A stretch of DNA of 64,000 nt from Acheta domesticus (taxonomy: Eukaryota > Arthropoda > Insecta > Orthoptera > Gryllidae), in contig JAHLJT010009419.1 in NCBI GenBank assembly GCA_031308135.1, positions 36,201,221-36,265,220 on the forward strand, in the 5' to 3' direction. Position numbers and translations under genes: made by a program. Shown here one piece after another: positions 1 to 12,607 of this stretch (position 1 is its first letter; the number at the start of each line of letters is the position of its first letter). The notes below the pieces were generated by a model. That model searched no databases, was not told where the DNA came from, and saw nothing but the letters and a program-made list of their open reading frames with translations.

Positions 1-119
1 AAATTAATACAAAACGTGTTTCGCTCAACAGACCACTTCTAAGATTATCAATACAGTATTAAAGGTTCTTATATACGGGGATGCTCAGCATCTCAGCGTC
101 CCCTGACGCTACGCCACTG
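1..119 (-). mobile_element. Right end of non-autonomous hAT element (copy 1, partial)
   Basis: This is the end of the same 786-bp hAT MITE that is complete at 25554-26339; the window begins inside it. It ends in the inverted terminus ACGCTACGCCACTG at 119, followed by CTACTTAG (120-127). That octamer is the target duplication seen on both sides of the complete element, which supports the boundary. No coding capacity. Confidence 0.9.
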
Positions 120-127
120 CTACTTAG

Positions 128-1212
128 GTCCTTTCAAAATGAATTTATTTCTTCTCTGTATGCCACAAAGAAGTCGAATGAAGGTTCTCTTCTGCATTGC
201 AGAGAAATCGGACACAGAGTGACCCTGAAGCTACTAACGATTGTCAACGCATGTCTGAGATAACGCCCGTTCGCCACTGGCGTCGTGTGGGCGCCGCGCC
301 TTCATGCACGCCAGCTGTCCCCATCAACGCTGTCGTGTTAGATATACTTCTCGGAACAACAGATCACTGTTTCGGCAACGAATTTTCGACCAGTTGCAAT
401 TCCCATCTTGAAGGGGAAGGTTATAAATGTTAGTGTTCTTTGTGTTGTATGTGAAATGCGTTGTTTTGGCAACTCCGATAAAATGAGTTTTTAGGTACAC
501 GTTGAACATAATATTAGTGAAGCTCTTTCCAGTATATCAGGTTGTAAACATTCGCAGACAAAACACTTAGAAATGGTGAGAAGAAAGCCCTTTTGAAACT
601 AGCGACTACAAATCCGAGTGACTGTCAGACAGGTGAAAGAACTGACCACCGAATTGACAGGCGTTGGAATCAGTGAGAATCATGTATGTAAGTACCTTTA
701 TATTTAAGCACATTACATGCATGTTTGATATTTTGGGGTACCGTAGAACAAGTACTAGTGAGAAATGTGTTATGGACAGTTCGTACCGTAGCACGTGCTT
801 GTATTTGAGCAATATCGCGGCGCGAAAGGTGCAACCAATTTTCACAAGACCATGACTGAAACCATCAGATTAGCTTTCTACTTACAAACAAACACATTTC
901 ACCATATGTGGTTTAGACGTTAAAAACTTCCACTGGGTTTGTGCGTTTTTCCGAAATTCTTCTTTCCATGCTTCAGTATCATTCATTGAAGAAATAGAAC
1001 TTCTGATACAAACTACATTATCAGAAATTTCAACAATTTCATTCTCGAAACTTCCAGGAAGTATTTCCGAATTTATTTCAGAATGCCAAAACATTCTCAC
1101 AGGTAAACGTAGAACTACAGAAAATATCTAATGCTATAATACGGTCAGAAGTTTCCACAAAATAACAAAGGTAACTCCAAACGAACGCCTAACCTAATAT
1201 CATAATATCGAC
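128..1212. other. Intergenic, nothing recognised
   Basis: Moderately AT-rich sequence with only short ORFs that do not resemble known proteins and that shift frame between the two duplicated copies. No RNA gene, terminal repeat or promoter could be supported. Confidence 0.5.
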
Positions 1213-1512
1213 ACAGATTTGTTAAAGCGTACCAACATAGATTCCCGCAATGGTAGACTAATAAAAAGCGATAACGTTCATATTTTAAGTTTATGAAGTA
1301 TTATTAAAGAAAGAACTAAGTACTTGTTTAATTTTTAGGCTATAATTTTGGTTTGCTATTCTAATAAAATATATTTTCAAACGAAAACCAAAGTCAGTTG
1401 TGGGCCTAGACCATTATTTGAATCTACCGCGCCCGGCCATTTTCAAACGTCAACCAATGGTGAGCCGTAAATTTCTCTTGGTTCCGTATGAAGGTAAAGA
1501 ATGCTAATATGC
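1213..1512 (+). repeat. Dispersed repeat with inverted relative at 24614-24880
   Basis: This stretch is the reverse-complement relative of 24614-24880. Shared landmarks are AAAAAGCGATAACGTTCATA, GTCAGTTGTGGGCCTAGACC and GAAGGTAAAGAATGCTAATA. Relative to that copy it carries about 37 extra bases after TTTTAAGTTT (near 1290-1330) and lacks a short GAGAA-like insertion near 1410. The homology ends abruptly on both sides, as expected of a transposon fragment. The superfamily is not determinable. Confidence 0.75.
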
Positions 1513-1810
1513 CACCCGGAGCGTGCGAGGCGCGCACGGGACCCGGCCGAGTGGGGGACATTGTTAGCAGTGGCGAGCGAGCGGCCGAGCCCAGGCCGTA
1601 GGCTTCGCAGACTCCTCAAGGGGGTCGCAGGAGCTGGCGGGCACGCCTCTGGGGGAGCAAGCGGGGAGCTTTGCACCGCGGTGGATGGGGACGTCCATCC
1701 CACACACCTCCACCCCCGAGAGCGGCAGCCGCAGAGGCGCAGTGAGAGCACGCGGCTGGAGCAGTCCAGGACGGGAGGAATTTGTATGACTTGTACTGTT
1801 TGTGGCTGAG
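1505..1810 (+). other. GC- and CpG-rich island
   Basis: A strongly GC-rich block in an AT-rich region, with many CpG and GGC/GCC runs (about 1515-1760), followed by AATAAGCTTGG near 1811 (AATAAAGCTTGG in copy 2, which contains a canonical AATAAA). Open frames on both strands are broken by indels between the two copies, so they are probably not conserved proteins. It could be a promoter/first-exon CpG island of a dead gene or a retroelement leader or LTR. Confidence 0.4.
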
Positions 1811-2640
1811 AATAAGCTTGGTTTTAAGTGCAGGGTGTTTGCTCTGTCGCCCGTCCAACCCGAACCAATCACGTTTTGCGTATAAAATATACAATATTAC
1901 ACCAGATTTATATAATGTTTTCAGACAATGCAATAATTATTTATTTATTTAACGCCAACAATTTAAAAAAATACCCTTTTTGTGATATTCGCTCAGAGGA
2001 AGACCAAGAGAAAATGCAGGTAATGTTAAGAAACAAAGCAAGGGGCCATTTCAGGATTTTCTCAATACATTAAGTACAACCTGATAAATAAAGATCAATG
2101 AAAACTAGAAATTTATTGAAGTTTTTAACTAGGAACTTTAAAAACAAACTCCTAAACAATTGACTTTATATGTTACATTAAATGCAGATACGAAATCTAT
2201 TTTAAATCTACTTTATTTGAAGTCAAAATTTACGAAACTGCGACTTGTCCTAAGAAAGGTGATTACAACACAAGTGTTTCCAATTATAATTCAAGGCCCG
2301 CTATTAACTACAATGATAAATTTCGAAAGTAAAAGTGTTTACAGAAATGTTATGGCATCCTGTGAACTAATATCAACATGAAAGTGTCATCCCTCCCACA
2401 ATGAATAGTAAATTTAAATAAATATTGTAGTACATTGGATCTTTTACAAAGTAGATAAAACGTTTTACAATATTCATATTGTATCATTTTATTACAATAC
2501 TCAGTTGGTTATGGACAGGACTGGAATTTACATGGAAAACCATTTACCCTCAATCCAAGAAAAACATTCGCATGAAATTCTACCTTCGCATCCATTGAGT
2601 CAATCTTGGAGAAAGCACGATCCGGGGAGAGGGGTGCATT
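1811..2640. other. AT-rich intergenic, nothing recognised
   Basis: No supported gene. A short segment near 2020-2085 (AAAGCAAGGGGCCATTTCAG followed by ATTTTCTCAATACAT) resembles one at 58260-58310 inside a PIK3R4 intron, so it is probably a dispersed repeat rather than unique sequence. Confidence 0.4.
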
Positions 2641-3460
2641 GACCAATCACTAGCACTAAAAATTGTAGTGTCGATATGATTGGCGTGAAATATCAAGGGG
2701 CGGGATATGAATACCCAGGACGAGGCTTTGTTTACATGAGGGGAAATGCCATCTCTCGTTGCACCAAATTTTCCCCGCCGCGGGCACGTAGGTGGTCACG
2801 ATCTCTGATGCAGAGTTGTAGACGATCACTCGCACCCTACGTTTTATGGTGCAACACACATCGTTAATTTCAAGATGAAAGCAAATGCTAAACCTAGTGT
2901 TGCCGAGTACGCTCGGTAACCCACCAGTTGGGTCAATGGCACCTATTCCTATAATGTATTGGGCCACGTGGCGTTCGTATGAACGTTCCGGATCCCACAT
3001 ACATAAATCCCAACGGGAACACGGACCCCGTGTCGTGTAGCCTAAGTCCTGGTGATACGTCAAGTTTTAGTCTCAAGGGGGCCCCGAGCCGACAGGACCT
3101 TAATTCGGGTGGCTCCCTTACGGGCTCTCGGCTTCGTCGTGGCAGTGGCTCATTACTCTGGGCAATGAGGACGGATTTGTCCCAGAGCATGTGAATAGCG
3201 CATTGTGTGGACTCCGGTAGTAGCCTGAATAGCTAGTAGTTGGCAGGGCGGCCCACCCAGGCATTGAATGGGGAGGTTGCTGTGAGGGCAAACTGTATTC
3301 CGGCGGGATCCGGATGCCAGCCTGTCGGCATACAAGTGCGTCGGCGGGGGGTGAGGATAAAAGCGAAAAGCTGAGGTGCCTACTCAGCAACGCACCCTCC
3401 TTTTTCTCTCTTTTTTCACACTCATTAGATACGTAGCTAATTATAGCATCAGGGAACAAT
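2640..3460. other. GC-rich block, possible retroelement leader
   Basis: About 800 bases of higher GC with CpG, including 3060-3380, where the two duplicated copies are identical or nearly so over a long stretch. Long frames exist on the minus strand (3118-3459) but show no recognisable domain. Composition and an abrupt AT-rich, T-run end near 3540 would fit a GC-rich 5' leader of a LINE. That is inference only. Confidence 0.3.
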
Positions 3461-3479
3461 ATTTAATGTAATATTTGGG

Positions 3480-4330
3480 CTACCTTTATTCAAAAAATGA
3501 CCAATAAAAAAACTATTTTTTTTAAATTTTGAATAGGTTTCACACTATTTTTTTTTTTGAACTCTTAAATAACTTAATGTACTTTATCACAAGGCTCTGT
3601 ATTAGCAACGAGGACTCAGTTATCCTCGATACGGAGTCTTGTACGTAGTATAGGGAGAGTTATTTAATGCTGCGGAAAATCGATTTCGAATTTCAACGGA
3701 AATACACGTTTTGGGGATCCCTGATACCGAAAAAGTAGTTCTTTTCAAAACATCGGTCTGTCTGTTCGTCGGTGAACACCACAAGCGCCTAAACCGTTTG
3801 AAGATTTTTTTTCCAAATTAAAGAAACTTTGAGTTGAACTTCTGACTCGAAGCTTTGAGATTTTGAAAAAACTTCTTTAAAATTTGGGGTATTTTAATTG
3901 AAGCACCCCGGACATTTCAAAATTTTCTCAAAAAGTTCCAAATATTTCCTTTATGGTTCCAAATATTTTCTTTACATTTCTTGTAAGAATAGAGTAAAAT
4001 ACCCTTATAAAGGTGACTTAGGTCAGACTTTCACGGTCAACTCTGAGTTTTCGAAAACTGCAAAAGTTTGAATTTTTCAATGTTTTTGTATCTTCCTACA
4101 ACTACAAACCTAAAGATAGACATTTTTACTTGAAATGAAATTTTGTCTCCATAGTGGCGTCTTTCATTAAGGTCATGTATATTTTTACTTTCCCGTATAC
4201 GTACGTATATATACGCAGATATTCCTTTCTTCCTTTCTGACCACATACCCATTACCTTCGCTGTTGGCAGCATTCGTTCTTTCTGCGGCCCTAGACAATG
4301 GGTTCCACTAACCAACTAACCGCTAACCAC
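3480..4330. repeat. AT-rich repeat relic with CGTATACGTACGTATA palindrome
   Basis: Contains GTAGTATAGGGAGAGTTATTTAATGC near 3647 and CTTTCCCGTATACGTACGTATATATACG near 4190. Sequences of the same type recur at 17090-17205, and a weaker one at 61660-61740 in a PIK3R4 intron, so this is a dispersed family. It has no coding capacity and no clear termini. Confidence 0.45.
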
Positions 4331-4784
4331 TAAGCAACTGGGATGAGTTTTGCAACACACTACCCATCACTACACAAACCTCAAAAACAATGTGTTCACC
4401 ATAATCTATTAACACTACCATACACAAACTCACAAAACACGTACAAACAGCCCACAGAAAGGCGACGCCTGTTTTCTGGCGCCCGCCCGAAGAGGGTTCA
4501 CATACTCTTCCTCCAGCTCACTATGGGATGAAAGTGCGCTGTCCTTGGCCAAAAATCATAGCTCAGTTATCTGAGGAGCAAATCGCCTGAAATTTGATAC
4601 ACATATAGATCCAGAAAATACAATACATTTTTCACATTATCTATTGTATAATTTCAAGATGGCGGCTCACATACGCATACGGTCTTCAGACGGGAAAATA
4701 TAGAAATTAAAAATTCGCATGAAAACTTACGAAATTACTCATCTGTATTTTGAACTTATCTGATCTTTAACCTTTAATAAGGTG

Positions 4785-5559
4785 TTATTTTGTTGTGAAA
4801 GAAATAGTTTGAAATATAAATTGATTCTGGTGCTGGACAAATGAGCATTTTAAATCCTTCAAGCGGAAGTTTCTTTTTCTTATTATTATGAACTCCTTTC
4901 TGGAGGCTACAGTCGAAATGTTGGGATCGGAAGTTTCCAAAGCTCTGTTGAAAATATCTGTCAAGCTGTGGATTACACTGTCGTTTATTGCGTGAGTCTC
5001 TGAGTCCATTTAGTACAATCTATTTCTGGATTCTGAATCTTCTTCTCCCAGGCATCCGAATGGCCGAATACTGGGATGAAGAATGTGTTTTCCATTTATA
5101 ATAACTTTGTGTACACTCATAAGCATAGGGAATTTGAATAAATACTGTTGCTTGCTCAAATTGTTATCTGGCAAATAGGATAATGCTTCGTCATTGGATA
5201 ATACAGCTGGTAGTTTGATATTTTGTGAAATGCATTTCTTTAAGCTTTCGATGGTCTAGTTGGAGTTTCAGTGACGGGATCCAGAACAACAGATAGATCT
5301 CTCTTCCCCAAAGCTTGAGCCGATATGTTTGCAGCTTTCACGATTAAATATGCCTGATAGTCGTTTTCGAAGGGCAATTTTGCAGCCACTCTACGTTTGG
5401 ACCTCTCAGATTCTCATCATAGGAATGAACAGGTTGCCCTATTTGAGATTTGTCTTCATGTGGTGCAATCGATTTGCTCTGTGGACACACAAAATTCCCA
5501 GAAAACCCTTCAGAATTTTTGATAAGAATGTCTTTAGAGTTCGGTGACCTTCCTGCCAT
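4785..5559 (-). pseudogene. Degenerate ORF of unknown transposon-like protein (copy 1)
   Basis: Reading the minus strand from 5559, one frame opens with MAGRSPNSKDILIKNSEGF and later segments in other frames continue to about 4785, including MDSETHAINDSVIHSLTD. The pieces lie in sequence but are separated by stops and frameshifts, which suggests a decayed protein of roughly 250 residues. I do not recognise the family. The same broken structure is present at 31004-31779. It may equally be chance ORFs. Confidence 0.3.
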
Positions 5560-5672
5560 CGTCTATTAAGTTTGTAGTAAAAATCTTGTTTTTTCGTCAA
5601 ACACTTAATAAGATCTTCAGAGACATTATTACCATTAACATGTATTCATAACATAATTGAAAACTGCACATT

Positions 5673-7054
5673 CTTGGCAGACAGCGCTAATACACGTACA
5701 CCTTGCGCAGTCGAAGAAGTTTCAACTACAATAAATGCTTGTGTAGCCGCAAAGCGCTGGGCCCTGAACGAATGGGTCCACCCATTCTAAAGGAGTCCCT
5801 ACCTGTCATAAGCACGGAGCTTGCGCGAATCTACAATAGCTGCTTTGCACAGCGGTACTTTCCGGAAAATTGGAAACGCAAGTATTCCCATACTTCCGAA
5901 ACCCGGTAAAGATTTCACACACGCTGCGAGCCACAGGCCAATCAGTTTTCTTCCTGTTGTGGGAAAAGTATTTGAAAGGCTTCTACTCGCGCGAATCTAG
6001 CTAAGTGTTCTCTCGCGGAATCTTAGCCGAGATGAACAGTTTGCCTTCAGTCCGGGCCATTCCGCTTCTTTACAAGCACTTTGTGTGGCTCAGCAGATTT
6101 CCGCTGATCTGTTACTTACACAAGATGTACCTGTCATTTATCTCACATAGAGCAAGCCTTTGACAAACTGGCACACAACTTATCACAAAACTTCGGCGCT
6201 GCCTTCCACAAGACATATCGCATATGCTTAAGTCTTTCCTCACAAACCGCACATTTGTGGTAAATGTGGGAAAAGCGAGATTATCAAAGCAAAGAATAGA
6301 AGCCGGGGTCCCTCCGTTCTCTCTCCGCTGCTGTTCTTGCTTTATATCAATGACATACCACATATACCGTGAATAAGACTATTCCTGGACTATTCCTATT
6401 CCCTATAGCCGTCATAGCGAGAGGAATAAACCTAGACCACAAACTCAAAATACTTCAACAACAGATGAACTTGACGCAGAAGTGGGTGGAAGAAAACCAC
6501 TTGACTTTTTCAGCGGAAAAGTCTCAGGCATCTGTTACACTCATCGCAAACACAACTGCACAAAGCTATTCACACCGCCAAAACAAATTGCACTACTAAC
6601 TCAAAAACTGAAGCGGGCGCCTAAGGCAACTTGTCTCGGTGTCACTTTTGATCGAAGGACGTGCTAGCATTTACATGTCAGGCGAATTCGATCAAAACTT
6701 GAGCAAGGAGTTCGACTGTTACAACCTCTTTGAGGGAACCTACACGCCCATTGAAACTTCGCCTGGAACTCTGTAAAACGTGTTGCCGGCCTGTAGCCAC
6801 AACTCGGCTTTGACGTGATGGACTACAGAAAAGAAGTACAAGGATACATTTGAGCCAGTTCAGAACAAGAGTTCTGAGACTCATAGCGCTCCCTCCGTTT
6901 CGGAAACGGTTGAAAGTTCTCAGGAAGGAACTTGATAGCGAGACCTTCACTCAATGCTTGAAAAGCTATCGTTTTAACGAAGCCTATGAAGCCTTTTAAA
7001 CCAGCGAAACACCGGCATCGCTTAAACAATCAGTTCAACATATCCTCACTATAG
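5673..7054 (+). pseudogene. Jockey-clade LINE reverse transcriptase relic (copy 1)
   Basis: Translated pieces in successive frames follow a Jockey-type reverse transcriptase in order. First comes a RKALGPERMGPPILKES segment like the family's KAPGPDGI motif, then LARIYNSCFAQRYFPENWK. Next are the equivalents of RPISLLPVVGKVFERLL and DEQFAFSPGHSASLQAL, and finally the C-terminal EPTRPLKLRLELCKTCCRPV segment near 6740. Stops and frameshifts are frequent, and the catalytic YxDD region is not intact. No poly(A) tail or target duplication was located. It is a dead 5'-truncated copy, matching 31893-33278. Confidence 0.8.
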
Positions 7055-7252
7055 GACAAAGAAGACATAGCACTTCCCTCGGACATTTTGAGGACATAGT
7101 GCAACACACACCACAACACAAACTCAGTCACTAACATGCGTAAGTTCAAAAGCCGATTTGGCTACTGACCAAGGGCCAACACAAACCTACTCCAGCCACT
7201 TACACATAACAGTAAAACACGAAATGCGTGCGAACTGCATCTACACATTATA

Positions 7253-7478
7253 CTTGGGTTTTTATTACTTGACGCGTGGGGCGTGTCATCACGACGGAAT
7301 ACCTCACGGTATTTCGCGTCGTTCTCGATTGTGCCGTTAGGGATCGCATGAGATCGCGACTGTATCGAGCACTGCTGGCGATCATGCAACTCCTAGCGGC
7401 GAAACTGAGAACAACACGAAATACAGTGAGATATTCCATCTTGATATGCCCCCACGCGCCACGAAATGAAAACCCAAG
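7253..7478. mobile_element. TA-flanked palindromic MITE, type D (copy 1)
   Basis: A 226-bp near-palindrome flanked by TA on each side (7251-7252, 7479-7480). The arms begin CTTGGGTTTTT and end AAAACCCAAG, and the inner arms pair GACGCGTGGGGC with GCCCCCACGCGC. The centre shares the core of the family found at 10391, 17583, 41335 and 42796: CTCACGGTATTTCGCGTC, GATCGCGAC and GGCGATCATG. TA flanks and lack of coding suggest a Tc1/mariner-type non-autonomous element. Confidence 0.75.
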
Positions 7479-8145
7479 TATATCACACTAACCTCCGGCT
7501 AAGCCGAAAAGGAAAATAGATTTCGTGATATAAACACAGTACACCGTGATATTTTCATGGACAGAAAATATTAAATTTAAATCTGCGCGTTGCCTCCACG
7601 GTGTAAGATACACCGTGGATATTTCTCTTTCACCGAAATTCGTACGTATTCGTGAAACGCTGATTTGCAAAGTCGTTCATTGTTTTTATATTTTCCACCA
7701 CCGTTTTTTCCACGGTGTAACTAGGGTTACCAGGTTACACTATTTGAGGGAACCGTTCACTATCTCAATTAATGATTCACTAATTAGAAAATGAGAATAG
7801 TGAACATATAAAAATCCTTTTTTAACTTGATTAGAGCTGACTTTCCCTTTTGAGAATTCTGGCTATCGTGCAGGTCGACGCAGTTGTCTTAGTTTTTGCC
7901 CCCTACTGAAATCGTTTCAATATTGTGCATCAGTTCGGTCTCCAATGCTAACCCCAAATTGTTATGAAAAATGTTTGTGCCGGCGAACGCAACAGAATGG
8001 AGGTTGAGGCAGTTAGAAGCGAGCTATACATTTTTTAACATTCCGTGTAAGTGTACGGAGATTTAAGAATGATTCAAGAAAGGCTACTCAGTCAATCAAA
8101 AAGTGTTGTCGAAAATAGTTAATCGATTGAGTTAAATAATTAGCA
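7479..8145. other. Intergenic with small hairpin
   Basis: No gene seen. A short inverted repeat, TCCACGGTGTAAGATACACCGTGGA minus its centre, lies near 7597-7621, and a related CCACGGTGTAACTAGGGTTA occurs near 7710. Both may be ends of a decayed foldback element. Confidence 0.35.
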
Positions 8146-9482
8146 GTGCATAGCGTCAGGGGACGCTAAGATTCTGAGCATTCCCGTATATAATATTAAT
8201 AAAGAACCCTAAATACTGTATTGATAATCTTACAAGTGGTCCGTTGAGCAAAACACGTTTTATATTAATTTCAAATTGATTTCCTATGATTGAATTCGGC
8301 GGGTTGTTGAAGCTGGCCTGTGATTGCTTGGAAGCTAAAATGCTTCTAGCGTCTGCCGCGACATTGTGACGAGCAATGACGCATGCGCAGATGGCGAGGT
8401 ACCCCTCCCTCTCCCCTCTTCATCCCTGGCCCAGGGAAACCCGACTGCTTTACGCTAGCATCCACTGCGGAAAGAAGCTCGTTTGTGCACGAGAGCGCAG
8501 CACATTTCAGACGGTCAGTAAATTCTCTCTCTCTCTCTCTCACTCGGGAGTCCCCGGTTGGTCATGGGCACAAACTGTAAAAATAGTGCCCGTCTACTAT
8601 TTCTTTATTAATATCCAAGAAATTGAATTATCCTTTAAATAGATTACGAATTATTTTAGTCTGCAATGTATAAATTAATAAGTGGTCTCATTTCCATTTG
8701 CGTGTAAGAATTAAAGCGAAGCCATTGTATATTTGCTTTCAAGACATGGCAATACTGTCTGCTATGAGGATTTTGTGGGATGCGTCAGAGGTGGATTTAC
8801 GCATAGGCACAGGAGGCACGTGCCTACGGCGGCAAATTTTCAAGGGGCAGCAAATTTTCAAAGGTGCAAAATTTTCTTGATATTTTCTAAAACAAATTTA
8901 GGTTCTCTTAAAACTATAACAGCATAAACAATATTGTTATTTTAAAAAATGATTTAAACGAAACTAAAGCCGCACCTCAACCTTTGATTTATAAATAAGT
9001 TTGAATTTCAAATGGGGATATTTTCAATGTTACAGAATAAAAGAAAAGAATCCGTCAACGACTTCTGATTGGTTGATTGAGCAGAAAGAATTACGTTCTT
9101 AGAGTCAGGAGTTTGAATTAGCCAATCAGAAGTCGCTGACGGATTTCGCCATGCATTCATATTGCGCTATATAGAAAGTAGCGACATCTATTACTTCTTG
9201 AGTTAAAGTTCTAGAAGACGGATCTGGAAATAACCCTTTTCTTTCTTTGTTACTATTGTTGTGTATTGTTTATTGTAAGAGTCTGCTGAGTAAAAATGAT
9301 ATTTTGAAGTTTTAAAATGAGTGATTATCGAAAAAGGCTCAGCGGAAGTCAATATGCAAAAATCCGAACAGAAAAGGAAGAGAAATGTCAAAATGAAATT
9401 GACAAAACAAAAAAGATAAATGAATTCTTTAAACCTACATATGAAACTGATCACTGCTGCAGTTCATTCGACAATTCTATTA

Positions 9483-10163
9483 GGCCTCATTCACAATGCA
9501 AACTTAACCGTAACGTAAGGCCGTAAACTTGGCCGCAAAATTTACACGTAAAAAACAAGCATTCACAATGACGAACGTAAGTTTCGCCTGAACCAATCAG
9601 AATTCAATGTACTGAAACTTGATCGATTCGTCTCTAACATGGTGAAAAGGTCTTTCCACCATGGTTTCTAGCTTTTTCTTCGAAATTCTTATCGATTTGT
9701 CTTTATATACATGCGAGTAGATGTTGTAGTAGTGCTCACATTTCCTTCATCTTATAAGCAAGGATTCTCATGAACCAAATTCATGAGTAATTCGTCGGAC
9801 ATAATTAGTTATTCGCCATCTCAGGTTAAAGTCACAATAAAAATTGTCTAAGTTCTTACATTGAATTCACAACACGCATCAAAAGCATTCGTAAACTAGT
9901 TCTCTGCATTACAATAACAATGACATAACCACAAATTACCTGAACACAATCTGAAATTGAGCTTCCATGCTGCTCTCTGATTGGTCTTCGGTAGAATTCC
10001 GACGTAAACTTAACGTAAAAGCTTGGAGCTTGCGAACTCTTAAGTTTACGGTCTTACGTCTACGGTTACGTCAAGGCATTGTGAATGGTCTCGCTTAATA
10101 ACACATTTCTAGGTTTTGCGGCTACGTTACGTTTACGTTTAAGTTTGCATTGTGAATGAGGCC
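9483..10163. mobile_element. PIF/Harbinger-type MITE (copy 1)
   Basis: A 681-bp element with inverted ends GGCCTCATTCACAATGCAAA and its complement, flanked by the trinucleotide TTA (9480-9482 and 10164-10166). A 3-bp TTA/TWA duplication and GGCC-type ends are typical of PIF/Harbinger. Subterminal sequences such as ACGTAA repeats are mirrored on both sides. No ORF. It sits just after the first coding piece of the hAT transposase. Confidence 0.85.
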
Positions 10164-10390
10164 TTACTGAGTTAGTATAAACATATAGATTAGATAACAT
10201 TTTTGTTTTCAGCTTGTACTATATTTTTTTCCCTGTACTAATAACTTGTGTTAAATAAATGTTAACATTAACATATTTTTAATGCAGAGTTGTGTTGCTA
10301 AAATATTCTCAAAATACAAAAAATGTTTAGTATAATGATTAGATATTAAATATACTTGACGTGTTGTTTTATTCGTTAAAATGAACTATA

Positions 10391-10639
10391 CTGCGATTTT
10401 TGTAGGAAGAGCTCTCAAGATAACTCAAATCCTATCTTCGCGATGGAATATGTCACGGTATTCCATATCATTCACAGTCGTTCCGCTAGATTTCGCACGA
10501 TCGCGACCGTATGAAGCAGTGCTTGCGATCATGCGACTTCTACCGGCAAGACCGAGAAAAGACGCGAAATGCCGTGACATATTTCATCGCGAAGATGGGA
10601 TTTGAGTTATCTTGAGAGCCCTTCCTACAAAAATCGCAG
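10391..10639. mobile_element. TA-flanked palindromic MITE, type A (copy 1)
   Basis: A 249-bp near-perfect palindrome with ends CTGCGATTTTTGTAGGAAG and its complement, flanked by TA. The core holds CACGGTATT, GATCGCGACCGTATGAAGC, GCGATCATGCG and AATGCCGTGACATAT. It lies in the non-coding stretch of the host hAT. Copies: 36621-36869 (duplicate) and 41335-41583 (opposite core orientation). Confidence 0.85.
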
Positions 10640-12607
10640 TATATATCTTAATTTAGAATTTAAATAAATTAGCATAAAATATGTTACTATAATTATGTTA
10701 CTAAACTTTATTTTATATAATATGTAATAATACATATATTTTGACTCTTTTATTTATTCAGGGTTATCATTGAATCTAATAACGAGGCTGCAAAGTTCCA
10801 AACAGCTAAAAACGAAATGGTTCCTCAAGCAATTGAAAATATAACTGCGATTGATTATGAGTCGATGATTCAACCGATGTAAATAGTTTAAGCATTTTTT
10901 GTATAATTAATTAAACCTTTATATATACATAATAATATAATATATAATAATTTATATATATATATATTTATATTTTTCTAGATTATTTGTGTATAATATT
11001 ACAATACATTATTATAATGATTTATTATTTTTTTTTTTTAATTAATTAGGATTTCTAACAAATGTAGACAACTGCAAGAACATAAAATTGACGCAACCAT
11101 AACTTCTGCTGATTGTTTTTGTTGGAAAAATCCAGCTTTTTGGTCTATTAATGAAGCTACACGTCATTACGTTGCCAAAGCATGGGTTCGAACAAAACAA
11201 AAACGCTGACTTTTCTAAATCAAGAAAAGAGTTCAATGATGGCAACATTCGTTACTTAACGTCGAATATGTTTGAGTATACGCATATCAGTAACAAAAAC
11301 AATGTCTCGCAAGTGGCTTGTTTACTCTGAGAGCAATGGAACTGTTTTCTTCGGTATTTGTCTACTGTTTTCAAGCAATTCAGAAGTAAGAACCAAATTA
11401 TCATCAGAGAGATTCAATGATTGGAAAAATGCGCATACCAAATTAAAAGAACATAAGAATTCTACATGTCATAGAAAACTGTACGTCCGCATTGAAAAAT
11501 AGACAGCGGACTGAAAACCAAGTGAATAAGCAGCTGCTTGAACAAGTTGAAACCGAGGCAACTTATTGGAGGAATGTTCTTATGCGTGACATTTTAATAA
11601 TATAAAAACTTGTTTCAAGAGGGCTTCCTTTGAGAGGACATGTCGAAAAGTTTGGAAATAGTCAAAATGGTAATTACATGATGTTGCTTGAGTTAATTTC
11701 GAAATATGACCACTTCTCAGCAGATCACATACAAAAATTGGTAACTGCGGAAAAGGAAATACATCGTATTTATCCACCACGACGGTTGAAGAACTAATAA
11801 GTATATTAGCTAAAGCAGTTAAAGATGAGATTCTCCGAAACATTCGAAGTGTCAAGTATTTTTCCATAATTGTGGACTCTACACCAGACAGCACATGTGG
11901 ATCAACTCGCTTTAGTTATTAGACATGAGGGAAAAGATAGTACACCAAAAGAGTCATTTTGGAATTCCTTCCAAACACAGGCCATAAATCAAAGATGTTC
12001 GACGCTGTATGGAATTTTATGGAGATTAACGAACTGGACATTAATAATTGTCGTGGTTAGTCCTACGACAACGCGTCAAATATGTCCTGTCTTTACACAG
12101 GTCTTCAAGCCCGTATGAAAGATGTAAATGCTCTAATTGAATTCATCCCCTGCTCTGCTCATTCTTTTATTTAGTTGGTACAAATGCAGCTGAATCATGT
12201 ACTTATTTTCTACTTCTACAAAATATATATAATTTCTTTAGAGCATCTTCATCAAGGTGGGACATACTTCAAAATTTAGTAGATGAAGGATCCAGTACAT
12301 CATCTTTGAAAGTCTTTCAATTACACGCTGGTCACTTGAACAGCAGTCAAAAAGAACATGCGTGGCAAACATCGTTGGCAAATTTTAATGCCCTTCAAAT
12401 ATATCTGATGATTCTATGCAAAACCGTTAACTCGTGCAGGAGATAAAGGTCTTATTGTTGCTTTAAATTCACTTGAAACTGCTATTACGACCGAGGTTTG
12501 GAGGTACATTTTAGACCGCTTGAATGCGTCGAACAAACAACTGCAAAAGGTCGATATCGATTTAAGTTCCGTGGTTGGTATTTTCACTTCGCTTGTCGAA
12601 CTTTTAA

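Larger units (their letters stand above)
9317..12603 (+). pseudogene. hAT transposase, ZMYM1/TTF type, disrupted (copy 1)
   Basis: ATG at 9317 opens MSDYRKRLSGSQYAKIRTEK. Downstream pieces correspond to the TTF-type zinc finger region (RKWLVYSESNGTVFFGICLL, then DWKNAHTKLKEHKNSTCH) and the DUF4371-like/RNase H-like core (YFSIIVDSTPD). The reading frame changes several times. Around 12334-12370 this copy departs sharply from copy 2, losing the conserved RWSARDDAC stretch. The C-terminal dimerisation part is missing because of the piggyBac insertion and the N gap. It is non-functional as assembled. Confidence 0.8.

Noticed and set aside
81..433. Small overlapping ORFs near the left edge, repeated at 26418-26781
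   Set aside because: Frames change between the two copies through single-base indels, start inside a MITE, and have no recognisable domain.
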